A DNA stretch of 64,000 nt, from positions 62,001 through 126,000 of the forward strand of contig JAPKHK010000009.1 in the NCBI GenBank assembly GCA_026646885.1, written 5' to 3'. This DNA comes from Casimicrobiaceae bacterium (lineage in GTDB: Bacteria > Pseudomonadota > Gammaproteobacteria > Burkholderiales > Casimicrobiaceae). A program made the position numbers and the translations under genes. The notes below the pieces were generated by a model. It was given only the letters and a program-made list of their open reading frames with translations. It did no database searches and was not told the DNA's origin. Of this stretch, positions 1 through 7,838 are shown one piece after another. How positions within the stretch are numbered: position 1 is the first letter of the stretch; each line of letters begins with the position of its first letter.

Positions 1-2
1 GC

Positions 3-341
3 TTGGGGCTGGAACGACTGGCCGAACGCCTGATTAGACGCGGCGGGGCGCTGGTTGTCACTTTGGGCGCACATGGCTCGCGCATTTACAGCGCGGACGG
101 CCTTTTGAAGATTCCTGCGGTGCACCCGCGGGCCGTAGTCGATCCGACCGGCTGCGGGGATGCCTACCGCGCGGGTCTGCTCTACGGCATCGCCCAGGGC
201 TGGGATTGGAAGCGCACTGGGCGGCTCGCCTCGTTGCTGGGTGCCATCAAAGTGGCGAGCCGTGGTGCGCAGAACCACCAGGTTAGTCGCGACGAACTCT
301 CTACGTTATACTTTCAGCGTTTCCAGGAACCGCTCTGGTAG
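3..341 (+). CDS. PfkB-family carbohydrate/nucleoside kinase, C-terminal part
   Basis: The reading frame enters from the left edge, so only the last 112 or so residues are seen. They carry the PfkB signature 2, DPTGCGDAYRAG, whose GAGD/GCGD-type aspartate is the catalytic base that activates the sugar hydroxyl for ATP-dependent phosphorylation. The preceding VVTLGAHGS segment matches the nucleotide-side strand of ribokinase-fold enzymes. The family covers ribokinase, fructokinase and adenosine kinase, and the substrate-binding N-terminus is outside the window, so the substrate cannot be assigned. The TTG at the left edge is not a true start. The downstream lipoprotein gene begins 68 nt later on the same strand. 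Confidence 0.85.
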   Translation: MGLERLAERLIRRGGALVVTLGAHGSRIYSADGLLKIPAVHPRAVVDPTGCGDAYRAGLLYGIAQGWDWKRTGRLASLLGAIKVASRGAQNHQVSRDELSTLYFQRFQEPLW

Positions 342-409
342 CGCTAAGTATGTGCCGGTCCGGTTCCCGGACCCAATTGCGGTGGAAATCGAGTGAAGGA
401 GTGGTTCTA

Positions 410-1192
410 ATGAAAGCGATCAAGCTGAGCATGCTGGCCGGAGCGGCTTTGGCACTGGCCGGATGTACCTCGCAAATGGAAATGGGTAGTGGTGGCTCAA
501 TCGTCAGCGGTTCGGCTGGCGACGCTGGTGCCCGAGGCGCTTCCGCGCAGTTGGTGCGCTGCGACGCGCCAGTCGGCACCGTCGCGGTTTCGGAGAATCC
601 GCACGGATATGGCTACGTGGTCTATTACGGTTCCCTGCCCAAGTCGCCCATGCCGCTCTTGAAGCTCATGCTGCAGCAAAGCGGCTGCTTCCGCGTGGTC
701 GATCGCGGTGCTGGCCTGCGCGCGACACGCCAGGAGATCGAATTGCAGCGGGAAGGGCTTACCCGCAGGCAGAACAACGTGAAGAAGGGCAACGTCGTCG
801 AGGCTCACTACACACTGATTCCCGACGTGGTCTTCGCCGAGGACAACGCGGGCGGCATGGGCGCGGCGCTGGGGGCGTTCTTTCCCAAGGCGCCAGCCGT
901 GGGAGCGATCGCCGGCAGCATGAAATTCCGCGAGGCACAGGTGGTATTGACGCTTACCGATAACAATACCACGGAGCAGATCGCGGCGGCTGAGGGCAGC
1001 GCGCGCGCCACCGATTTCGGGCTCGGCGGCGGCATACTCGGCTCGCTTGGCGGTGCCGTTGCCGGCGGCTGGGGTCGCACCAACGAGGGCAAGGTGGTGG
1101 CAGCAGCGATGATGGATGCCATCAACAAGTTGGTACCGCAGTTCCGCGCCATGGGACCAGCCGGCCCGGTGCCTGAGAAGAAGCGCAAGTAG
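410..1192 (+). CDS. CsgG/HfaB-like outer-membrane lipoprotein
   Basis: A 260-residue protein starting at ATG 410, chosen because AAGGAG lies 8 nt upstream and the N-terminus is then a classic lipoprotein signal: Lys pair, hydrophobic core, and lipobox LALAGC ending at the lipidated Cys. The body resembles CsgG, the curli secretion-channel lipoprotein. After a short low-complexity linker comes a strand (GTVAVSENPHG), a helix (LLKLMLQQSGCFRVVDRG) like the CsgG segment before its ER-Q-G-L motif, then ADY-like strands and VVLTLTDNNTTEQIAAAEG resembling the CsgG 'VNVSTGEI' hairpin. The Gly-rich stretch near residues 205-225 is unusual. CsgG forms a nonameric pore; whether this one does is inference. 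It lies 4.8 kb from a curlin-repeat protein. It could instead be a non-secretory CsgG relative. Confidence 0.65.
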   Translation: MKAIKLSMLAGAALALAGCTSQMEMGSGGSIVSGSAGDAGARGASAQLVRCDAPVGTVAVSENPHGYGYVVYYGSLPKSPMPLLKLMLQQSGCFRVVDRGAGLRATRQEIELQREGLTRRQNNVKKGNVVEAHYTLIPDVVFAEDNAGGMGAALGAFFPKAPAVGAIAGSMKFREAQVVLTLTDNNTTEQIAAAEGSARATDFGLGGGILGSLGGAVAGGWGRTNEGKVVAAAMMDAINKLVPQFRAMGPAGPVPEKKRK

Positions 1193-1391
1193 CCATTGCA
1201 GTCTGGCCGCGCCTTGATGCGCGGCCAGCGGTTTCCCTTTGCAAACAGGCGCACGCAAGGCGCTCTCCCGCTTCCGCTTGGAAGCCTCAGTTGGGCGCGC
1301 CCATCATGTGATGCGCTAGATCCTCCCGTAAGCCTTGCTCCGCCAGATCGGAAGGGAAGAAGCAAGCGGTCAGACGAGGTTTCTTGGTTCA

Positions 1392-2165
1392 ATGCCTGCA
1401 CTACGTATCGCCGCAGCCTTGTGGCTCCTGGCTTGTGCCCTGGCGACGGGTGCCTTTCGCTATTCCTTTTGGCCACCATCCCGCCAACGGCGCTATGTGC
1501 GAGCCTGGTCGCGCAGGCTGCTGCGTGCGCTGGGCCTGCGCCTGGTCGTGCACGGCCATTTGCCTGAAGCGCAGCATCACAACCTGTTGGTGGTGGCCAA
1601 CCACATTTCTTGGCTGGACATCTTCGTCCTGCACGCGATTCATCCCACGCGCTTCGTGGCCAAGGCGGAGCTGGCGTACTGGCCGGTATTTGGTTTCTTG
1701 ATTCGGCGCTCCGGAACGATTTTCGTCGAGCGCTCCAAGCGCCAAGATACTGCTCGCGTCAACCGCAAGATCGGCGATGCCTTGGCGGGAGGTGACTGCA
1801 TTGGCATATTCCCGGAGGGTACGACCAGTGAAGGCCGAGGTGTGGCGCGCTTTCACGCTTCGCTCTTGCAGCCGGTGATCGATGCCGGCGGTCATGTACA
1901 GCCCATCGCTCTGCGCTATCGCAACCCCGACCGCAGCACTTCGGATGCTGCGGCTTACGTCGGAACGATGAGCTTTGCCACGAGTTTGCGCCGTATCCTC
2001 CGCGCCAAGGGACAAGTCGTGGAGGTGTGGCTGTGGCCCTTGCTGGACGCACGAAACGCCGATCGTCGGGCGCTTGCGCATGCCGCGCGCGCGGCCATCA
2101 TTCAGGCCTGGGATCAAGCTTCTGCCGGCTTGGCACCTGAAAAACCGCGCCGTCCTCCAACCTGA
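1392..2165 (+). CDS. 1-acyl-sn-glycerol-3-phosphate acyltransferase (PlsC-like)
   Basis: About 257 residues from ATG 1392; a TTG 57 nt upstream in the same frame is less likely. The acyltransferase motifs appear in order: motif I NHISWLD (HX4D, catalytic His/Asp), motif II around GTIFVERS, and motif III FPEGTTSEG, which binds the glycerol phosphate. An N-terminal hydrophobic segment (residues 4-20) anchors it to the inner membrane. The reaction is transfer of an acyl group to lysophosphatidic acid in phospholipid synthesis. Relatives acylate ornithine lipids or hemolysin-like lipids, so the exact acceptor is unsettled. Its last 68 nt overlap the 3' end of the convergent apaH. Confidence 0.85.
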   Translation: MPALRIAAALWLLACALATGAFRYSFWPPSRQRRYVRAWSRRLLRALGLRLVVHGHLPEAQHHNLLVVANHISWLDIFVLHAIHPTRFVAKAELAYWPVFGFLIRRSGTIFVERSKRQDTARVNRKIGDALAGGDCIGIFPEGTTSEGRGVARFHASLLQPVIDAGGHVQPIALRYRNPDRSTSDAAAYVGTMSFATSLRRILRAKGQVVEVWLWPLLDARNADRRALAHAARAAIIQAWDQASAGLAPEKPRRPPT

Positions 2166-2919
2166 TCGCGGTCAGCGTGCCACCCCAAAGGCAGCCGGAA
2201 TCGAGCATCCAGACGCGCGGCTCAAGGCGCAATTCCAGTGTCGACCAATGTCCACACACCAGCGTGTGTGTCGCCGACCGCCGCGCGGGAATCTGGAACC
2301 AGGGCGCGTAGCCCTCGGGTGCGTGTTCGGCACCACGCTTTTCGTCATAGTCTAGTCGGCCGTCCGCGGTGCAAAACCGCAACCGAGTGCACACGTTCAC
2401 GATGGCGCGAAGGCGGTCCCAGCCGCGCAGATCATCCCGCCAATCGGGTTCGTTGCCGTAGAGCACACGCAGTAGCACGTCGTGATCAGGGCCGGCCAGT
2501 GCCGCCTCGACTTCCTGGGCCAACTCCTGCGCCTGGGTGATCGACCAAGCGGGAATCAGGCCGGCGTGAATCAAGGCGAACGATCCCTCCACGTGAACCA
2601 GCGGGCGCGTACGCAGCCAGCCAAGCAGTTCTTCGCGGTCTGGCGCTTCGAGTATCGGACGCAGCGTATCACGTCGGTGCTGCCGAGTGTGGCCGGCGGC
2701 AACCGTCAGCAGGTGCAAATCGTGGTTACCGAGGACCGTGACTGCTGCGTCGCCAAGGGACTTCACGTGCCGGAGAGTCTCCAGCGAGCCCGGACCGCGA
2801 TTCACCAAATCGCCGACGAGCCAGAGGCGATCGCGCCCTGGCGCAAAGTCGATCAACTCGAGGAGCTGCTGGTACTCCAAGAAGCAGCCTTGGATGTCCC
2901 CGATGGCGTAGGTGCCCAT
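2098..2919 (-). CDS. apaH: symmetrical bis(5'-nucleosyl)-tetraphosphatase
   Basis: ApaH hydrolyses Ap4A to two ADP, clearing stress-linked dinucleoside polyphosphates and affecting Np4-capped RNA. The metallophosphatase motifs are clear: GDIQGC near the N-terminus, GDLVNRGPGS, GNHD, and a C-terminal CGHWS. Length (273 aa) is normal for the family. I chose ATG 2919 because it gives MGTYAIGD, aligned with the usual ApaH N-terminus; an in-frame TTG lies six codons upstream. It is convergent with, and overlaps by 68 nt, the acyltransferase gene. No other ksgA/apaG-type neighbour is present. Confidence 0.93.
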   Translation of the reverse strand: MGTYAIGDIQGCFLEYQQLLELIDFAPGRDRLWLVGDLVNRGPGSLETLRHVKSLGDAAVTVLGNHDLHLLTVAAGHTRQHRRDTLRPILEAPDREELLGWLRTRPLVHVEGSFALIHAGLIPAWSITQAQELAQEVEAALAGPDHDVLLRVLYGNEPDWRDDLRGWDRLRAIVNVCTRLRFCTADGRLDYDEKRGAEHAPEGYAPWFQIPARRSATHTLVCGHWSTLELRLEPRVWMLDSGCLWGGTLTAIRLEDGAVFQVPSRQKLDPRPE

Positions 2920-3025
2920 TGGTCTCGTCGAACTCAATTAGCCGGCTTTCGTCCCAGGTGGCAGCCGGCGTTTGTGGTCGTGCACCTGGGGGCGCGAATG
3001 GTAGAATCTCAGGGCATTCTAGCCT

Positions 3026-5014
3026 ATGAGCCTCAATTCCGAACAGCGCGCGGCCGTGCGCTATCTCGATGGTCCTCTACTGGTGCTGGCTGGTGCCGGC
3101 AGCGGCAAGACCCGTGTCATCGCCGCCAAGATTGCGCATCTTTTGGGAAGTGGTTTCCAGGCGAGGCACCTGGCCGCGATTACCTTCACCAACAAGGCTG
3201 CGCGCGAGATGCACGAGCGCGTCGCCAAGGCGGTGAGCCGCGAAGCGGCCGAGGCGGTGACGGTCTGCACATTTCACGCGCTGGGGTTGAAGATCCTTCG
3301 TGCCGAGGCGGCAGCGGTGGGCCTGCGTGGCGGTTTCTCCATCATCGATCCGGACGACGCCGAGAGTATACTCGCTGATCTTCTGGTGACGACTGACCGC
3401 TCCAAAATCCGTGCCGTCCAGGCTCAAATTGGTCTCTGGAAGAACGCTCTGGTGGCGCCGGCGGCCGCCGAGAATCTGGCTGACGACGAAGTGACCCAAG
3501 TCGCCGCGCGCGCCTACCATTCCTATGACCATACATTGCGTGCTTATCAAGCCGTCGACTTCGACGACCTCATCCGCTACCCGACGGAACTGTTGGAGCG
3601 TAGCGACGAGGCGCAGCGCCGCTGGTGCAGCAGACTCAAGTATCTGCTGGTCGATGAGTACCAGGATACTAATACCGCGCAGTATCGCCTGATGCGGCAG
3701 CTGACCGGGCCACTGGCGCGTTTTACCGTGGTGGGAGATGACGACCAGGCGATCTACGCTTGGCGAGGCGCAAGCGCCGAGAACCTGGCACGCCTGCCGC
3801 AGGATTATCCCGCGCTCAAGGTCATCAAGCTGGAGCAGAACTACCGCTCGAGCCTGCGGATTTTGCACTCGGCCAATGCACTGATCAGCCATAACCCCAA
3901 GCTCTTCGAAAAGCGCTTGTGGAGCGAACTGGGGTTGGGTGAACGGATCGTGGTGTTAGCCTGCCCCGACGACGAAGCGGAGGCGGAAAAGATTGCACTC
4001 GCGCTGCTGGCGCACAAGTTCGAGCACCGCAGCCGCTATGCCGACTACGCGATTCTCTATCGCGGCAATCATCAATCTCGAGCCTTCGAAACGGCGTTGC
4101 GAGCCCACAATATTCCCTATCGAGTGAGCGGAGGAAGCTCGTTCTTCGACCGCGCCGAGATCAAGGACAGCATCGCCTACCTGCGCCTGCTTGTGAATGC
4201 AGACGACAATCCGGCCTTCATTCGCGCCATCACCACGCCCAAGCGCGGTATCGGCGCGCAGACGCTGGAGCGCCTCGGGCAACTCGCGACCGCGCGTCAC
4301 AAGAGCCTCGTCGGTGCACTTGGTGAATGGGATCTCGCGGCGCAGATCGGAGAGCGCCCAGCCGCGGCGCTCAGGCAGTTCGACGCCTTCCGCACGCGGC
4401 TCGCCGAGCGTGCCGCGCGCGAGCCCGCCGGTAGTGTGTTCGACGAACTGCTCTGCGCGATCGGCTACCAGGATCACCTACAGGCCAGCTTCGACGCCCC
4501 AGTGGCAGCGGCGCGCTGGAAAAACGTGCGCGATTTTGCCGACTGGCTCGATTTGAAAGGAAAGTCCGAGGGGCGAACGCTCCTCGAGCTCACCCAAACC
4601 GTCACACTCCTCAACATGCTGGAGGATGACACCGATGACAGTGTGGACGCGGTGCGGCTTTCCACCTTGCATGCCGCCAAGGGGCTGGAGTTTCCTTGCG
4701 TCTTTCTAGCTGGAGTCGAGGAAGGCCTGCTTCCACATCGCGAATCGATTGCAGCCGGGCAGGTCGAGGAGGAGCGGCGGCTCATGTACGTGGGACTCAC
4801 TCGGGCTCAGCGCAATCTGTGGATTACTCACTGCGTGCGCCGGCGGCGCGCACGCGAATGGTTCGATTGTGCGCCTAGCCGCTTCATTGAAGAACTCGCA
4901 GGGGAGGATGTGCAATTCATTGGTGCAAGCAAAGACCCGGCCGACCCGGCGCGAGAGAAGGCCGACGGCAAGGCCAAGTTGGCCGCCCTGCGCGCCATGT
5001 TGGCGGGAAATTGA
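3026..5014 (+). CDS. rep: ATP-dependent DNA helicase Rep
   Basis: A 662-residue SF1A helicase. Motif I AGAGSGKT, motif Ia TFTNKAAREM, motif II DEYQDTN, motif III GDDDQAIYAWRGA, motif IV QNYRS, motif V LSTLHAAKGLEF and motif VI EERRLMYVGLTRAQ are all in place. The length and the lack of a UvrD-type C-terminal extension favour Rep, which restarts forks and displaces proteins ahead of the replisome by 3'-5' translocation. The start is preceded by only a weak AGGG about 12 nt upstream. The next gene begins 9 nt after its stop, so the two may be co-transcribed, although they have no obvious functional link. Confidence 0.95.
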   Translation: MSLNSEQRAAVRYLDGPLLVLAGAGSGKTRVIAAKIAHLLGSGFQARHLAAITFTNKAAREMHERVAKAVSREAAEAVTVCTFHALGLKILRAEAAAVGLRGGFSIIDPDDAESILADLLVTTDRSKIRAVQAQIGLWKNALVAPAAAENLADDEVTQVAARAYHSYDHTLRAYQAVDFDDLIRYPTELLERSDEAQRRWCSRLKYLLVDEYQDTNTAQYRLMRQLTGPLARFTVVGDDDQAIYAWRGASAENLARLPQDYPALKVIKLEQNYRSSLRILHSANALISHNPKLFEKRLWSELGLGERIVVLACPDDEAEAEKIALALLAHKFEHRSRYADYAILYRGNHQSRAFETALRAHNIPYRVSGGSSFFDRAEIKDSIAYLRLLVNADDNPAFIRAITTPKRGIGAQTLERLGQLATARHKSLVGALGEWDLAAQIGERPAAALRQFDAFRTRLAERAAREPAGSVFDELLCAIGYQDHLQASFDAPVAAARWKNVRDFADWLDLKGKSEGRTLLELTQTVTLLNMLEDDTDDSVDAVRLSTLHAAKGLEFPCVFLAGVEEGLLPHRESIAAGQVEEERRLMYVGLTRAQRNLWITHCVRRRRAREWFDCAPSRFIEELAGEDVQFIGASKDPADPAREKADGKAKLAALRAMLAGN

Positions 5015-5023
5015 GGGGAATCC

Positions 5024-5878
5024 ATGAGCACCGACGAAGCGTACTGGCGAACCTGGCTGGGAAAGACCGACGTGGTTACCGATGTCCTTACCGGGTGGCC
5101 AGTTGCCGCGCTGGCGGCCATGCTCGATCGCGACGAGCCGGTTCCGCCAGTCGGCACCGCCTTGCCGCCGCTGGCGCACTGGCTGTATTTCCTGCCGCGG
5201 GCCCTGCAATCCGATTTGGGGCCGGACGGCCACGCGAGGCGCGGCGGGTTTCTTCCTCCCGTTCCTCTGCCGCGGCGTATGTGGGCGGGCGGCCGGGTGC
5301 GCTTCTTTCACCCCCTGTGGGTGGGCGAGCCGGTGCAGCGCACCTCGATCATCGCCGACCTGCAAAGAAAACAAGGGCGGAGTGGGGAACTGGTGTTTGT
5401 AACCGTCCGGCATGAAGTACGCAACGCCGCGGGGCTCGCCCTCACGGAAGATCACGACATCGTCTATCGTGCCATACCGGAAGCGAGCGCGGCGGCGCTG
5501 CCGGCAAGCGCGCCGCCGTCCGATGCGGCGTGGAGCCGAGAAGTGGAGCTTGATTCGGTGCTGCTGTTCCGATTTTCGGCATTGACCTTCAACAGCCATC
5601 GCATTCATTACGACCAGTACTACGTGACGCAGGTCGAGTCGTACCCGGGACTGGTCGTGCACGCGCCGCTGTGCGCGACGCTTCTGGGCGACCTGCTGCA
5701 CCGCCATGCACCGGACCGCGCCCTGGCGCGCTTCGATTTCAGGGCGGTACGCCCCGTCTATTCAGGCGGTGCGCTGCGCACCGAGGGCCGGTTGGAACCG
5801 GACGGCAGGTCGGCACGCTTGTGGGCGGTCGCCGCTGGGGGCGATCTCGTGATGGAGGCGCAGGCGAGCTTTCTTTGA
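5024..5878 (+). CDS. HTD2/MaoC-like acyl-thioester dehydratase (mesaconyl-CoA hydratase family)
   Basis: A 284-residue double hot-dog protein with a GAGGGGAA ribosome site just before ATG 5024. The N-terminal half (through about residue 150) is the FAS1-like dehydratase part, with PLPRRMWAGGRVRFFHPL and a substrate-tunnel region. The C-terminal half carries the catalytic element FSALTFNSHRIHYDQYY, with the Asn/His pair of R-hydratases. Relatives include mitochondrial 3-hydroxyacyl-thioester dehydratase HTD2 and the mesaconyl-C4-CoA hydratase of the 3-hydroxypropionate cycle. In proteobacteria most are uncharacterised acyl-CoA hydratases. No acyl-CoA dehydrogenase or CoA-transferase neighbour is present to fix the substrate. 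Confidence 0.78.
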   Translation: MSTDEAYWRTWLGKTDVVTDVLTGWPVAALAAMLDRDEPVPPVGTALPPLAHWLYFLPRALQSDLGPDGHARRGGFLPPVPLPRRMWAGGRVRFFHPLWVGEPVQRTSIIADLQRKQGRSGELVFVTVRHEVRNAAGLALTEDHDIVYRAIPEASAAALPASAPPSDAAWSREVELDSVLLFRFSALTFNSHRIHYDQYYVTQVESYPGLVVHAPLCATLLGDLLHRHAPDRALARFDFRAVRPVYSGGALRTEGRLEPDGRSARLWAVAAGGDLVMEAQASFL

Positions 5879-5971
5879 ACCAAAGGCAGGCCGGCGGCCA
5901 CCCAGTAAGATGGACGCGCGTAGTGGCAAAAGCGGAGTATGATCAATCCAGAGCTTGAGAAGGGGCAAATC

Positions 5972-6445
5972 ATGAAAATGGCTTGGTGTTGCGCGCTGGT
6001 CGCGTTGTTGGCCGCAACGGCTTTCGCCGGGGTTGAAGTCCGCAAGGAAGATGGCAAGAACAAGGGGGCGACATCCTCCAGCAGCATCCTTCCCAACAAG
6101 AGTCGCCAGGTCGCAAACACCACGGGAAGTCGGGCGGTGCAAACTCAATCAGGGATGAACAACACCCAGGCAGTGAGAAGTTTCAACACGCGTTCCTTGC
6201 AGACGCAGCGTGGGCTTGGCAATACGCAGGAACTCGATGGGGCGGACAGCGTTGCGACCCAAGATCAGGCGGGTACCCACAACCGCCAGAGCGCCATCGC
6301 GGCCGGCTCGCGGATCAACCAGGCGCAAAGCGGGGGGCATAACCTGCAGCAGATCAATGCAGTGAACACCGACGCCCGACAGAATCAATCCGGTCTCAAC
6401 AACCGGCAGTCTCTCAACGTCGGGACGGTGGGCGGCGGCAACTGA
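5972..6445 (+). CDS. secreted curlin-like repeat protein
   Basis: A 157-residue protein from ATG 5972, with the purine-rich site GAGAAGGGG 6 nt upstream. It has a signal peptide (MKMAWCCALVALLAATAFA, cleavage before GVEV), a charged and Ser-rich linker of about 35 residues, and then five tandem repeats of exactly 20 residues to the stop. Every repeat keeps Q-x-Q-x-G-x-x-N-x-Q, which is the spaced Gln/Gly/Asn pattern of CsgA/CsgB curlin strands that stack into amyloid. CsgA of E. coli also has five repeats. No csgD, csgE or csgF is adjacent; the only possible partner in the window is the CsgG-like lipoprotein at 410-1192. Amyloid formation is inference. hutF follows 19 nt downstream but looks unrelated. 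Confidence 0.75.
   Translation: MKMAWCCALVALLAATAFAGVEVRKEDGKNKGATSSSSILPNKSRQVANTTGSRAVQTQSGMNNTQAVRSFNTRSLQTQRGLGNTQELDGADSVATQDQAGTHNRQSAIAAGSRINQAQSGGHNLQQINAVNTDARQNQSGLNNRQSLNVGTVGGGN
6140..6442 (+). repeat. five in-frame 60-nt coding repeats (curlin-type)
   Basis: Five consecutive 60-nt units encode QTQSGMNNTQ, QTQRGLGNTQ, QDQAGTHNRQ, QAQSGGHNLQ and QNQSGLNNRQ, each followed by a ten-residue variable half. Phase never slips. Gln 1, Gln 3, Gly 5, Asn 8 and Gln 10 are invariant, while the second half diverges. This pattern suggests selection on the protein fold rather than recent DNA duplication. Confidence 0.9.
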
Positions 6446-6464
6446 TCGCCGGCGGGCCAAGCGA

Positions 6465-7838
6465 TTGATTTTCGTAGCGCCCGAGGCTCTGCTGCCGGAA
6501 GGTTGGCGGCGCGAGGTCGCCTTCACAATTGACTCCGGCGGGCGGTTCACGCACATCGAGCCCGAGGCCAGGCCAGATGGCGCTAAGAGACTTCCTGGGC
6601 CGGTACTGCCAGGTTTCGCCAACGTTCATTGCCATGCTTTTCAGCGAGCGCTGGTTGGCCGCACCCATGTTGCCGGACCGCGGGAGGACAGTTTTTGGAC
6701 GTGGCGCGAAGCGCTGTACGACCTCGTCGCGAAGCTGCGCGAGGAAGATCTGGCAGCGATTGCGGCGCAGGCCTATGTCGAGCAGCTCAAGGGCGGCTTT
6801 ACCACGGTTTGCGAATTTCACTACCTGCATGACGGCGCAAGCGGCGAGGCAACTTCGTCCCCGCCGCGCAACGCTCAAGCCATCCTGGCTGCGGCGCGGG
6901 AGGCGGGAATTGCTCTGACCCTGTTGCCGGCGCTTTATCAGGATTCCGGCTTCGGCGGCGAGCGGCTGTCTGCCCGGCAGGAGAGATTCCGCAGCGACGT
7001 CGAGTCGATCTTGCGTCTGGTCGAAGACCTGTGCGCGCTCGGCCGCGGCGATGAACTTTTGCGAGTCGGCGCCGCGGCCCACTCCCTCCGCGCCGTGCCT
7101 CCTGCGGCCCTGGCGGCATTGGTTCAAGGGCTGCGGGCGCTCGACGCCGATGCGCCTATCCACATGCATGTCGCCGAACAGCGCGCGGAGGTGGAAGCCT
7201 GTCTGGCTGCCCTGCGGCAGCGACCGGTTGCTTGGCTTCTGGACCATGCGCCTGTCGATGAGCGGTGGTGTCTAGTGCACGCGACACATCTTTTGCGCGA
7301 AGAATGCGCGGCCCTGGCGCGAAGTGGCGCTGTCGCGGGCCTGTGCCCCAGCACAGAGGGCGACCTTGGCGATGGGTTCTTTCCTCTGCGAGATTTCCTG
7401 CAAGCGGGTGGCCGCTTCGGTATGGGCACGGATAGCAACCTCTGCGCCAGCGCTTTCGAAGAGCTCCGCTGGTTGGAGTATGGCCAGCGCCTACTGCATG
7501 AGAAGCGCAACATTGCTGCCGCGGCGCCGGGGCGATCGACCGGCGAGGCCTTGGTGCGGGCTGCGCTGGAGGGCGGAGCGCGGGCCTCGGGACAGCCCAC
7601 GGGATCTTTGCAGCTGGGCAAGCGCGCGGATTTTCTAGTTCTCGATCCTGCCCATCCCGCGCTGCTCGGTCTCGATTCGGTTTACTGGCTTGATGCGCTG
7701 GTCTTTTCCAGCGTCGGCAAACCCCCTGTGTTGGAGGTCTACCTCGCCGGGCGCGCCGTGATCCAAGGCGGCCGGCACCCTCACGAGGAAGGGATCGCGG
7801 GGGCATTCGCTTCGGCGATCCGCCGACTGGCACACTAA
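6465..7838 (+). CDS. hutF: formimidoylglutamate deiminase
   Basis: HutF deiminates N-formimino-L-glutamate to N-formyl-L-glutamate plus ammonia in the five-step histidine degradation route. The 457-residue amidohydrolase shows the metal-ligand motif NVHCHAFQRAL, then CEFHYLHD, HMHVAEQ (third metal ligand region) and GTDSN with the catalytic Asp. The best start is TTG 6465, giving family-typical length; no ATG in this frame lies near the conserved N-terminus. No hutH, hutU, hutI or hutG is in the window, so the gene is an orphan here. Its stop overlaps the stop of convergent pyrC by 4 nt. A different aminohydrolase substrate is possible, but the HutF motifs fit well. Confidence 0.88.
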   Translation: MIFVAPEALLPEGWRREVAFTIDSGGRFTHIEPEARPDGAKRLPGPVLPGFANVHCHAFQRALVGRTHVAGPREDSFWTWREALYDLVAKLREEDLAAIAAQAYVEQLKGGFTTVCEFHYLHDGASGEATSSPPRNAQAILAAAREAGIALTLLPALYQDSGFGGERLSARQERFRSDVESILRLVEDLCALGRGDELLRVGAAAHSLRAVPPAALAALVQGLRALDADAPIHMHVAEQRAEVEACLAALRQRPVAWLLDHAPVDERWCLVHATHLLREECAALARSGAVAGLCPSTEGDLGDGFFPLRDFLQAGGRFGMGTDSNLCASAFEELRWLEYGQRLLHEKRNIAAAAPGRSTGEALVRAALEGGARASGQPTGSLQLGKRADFLVLDPAHPALLGLDSVYWLDALVFSSVGKPPVLEVYLAGRAVIQGGRHPHEEGIAGAFASAIRRLAH

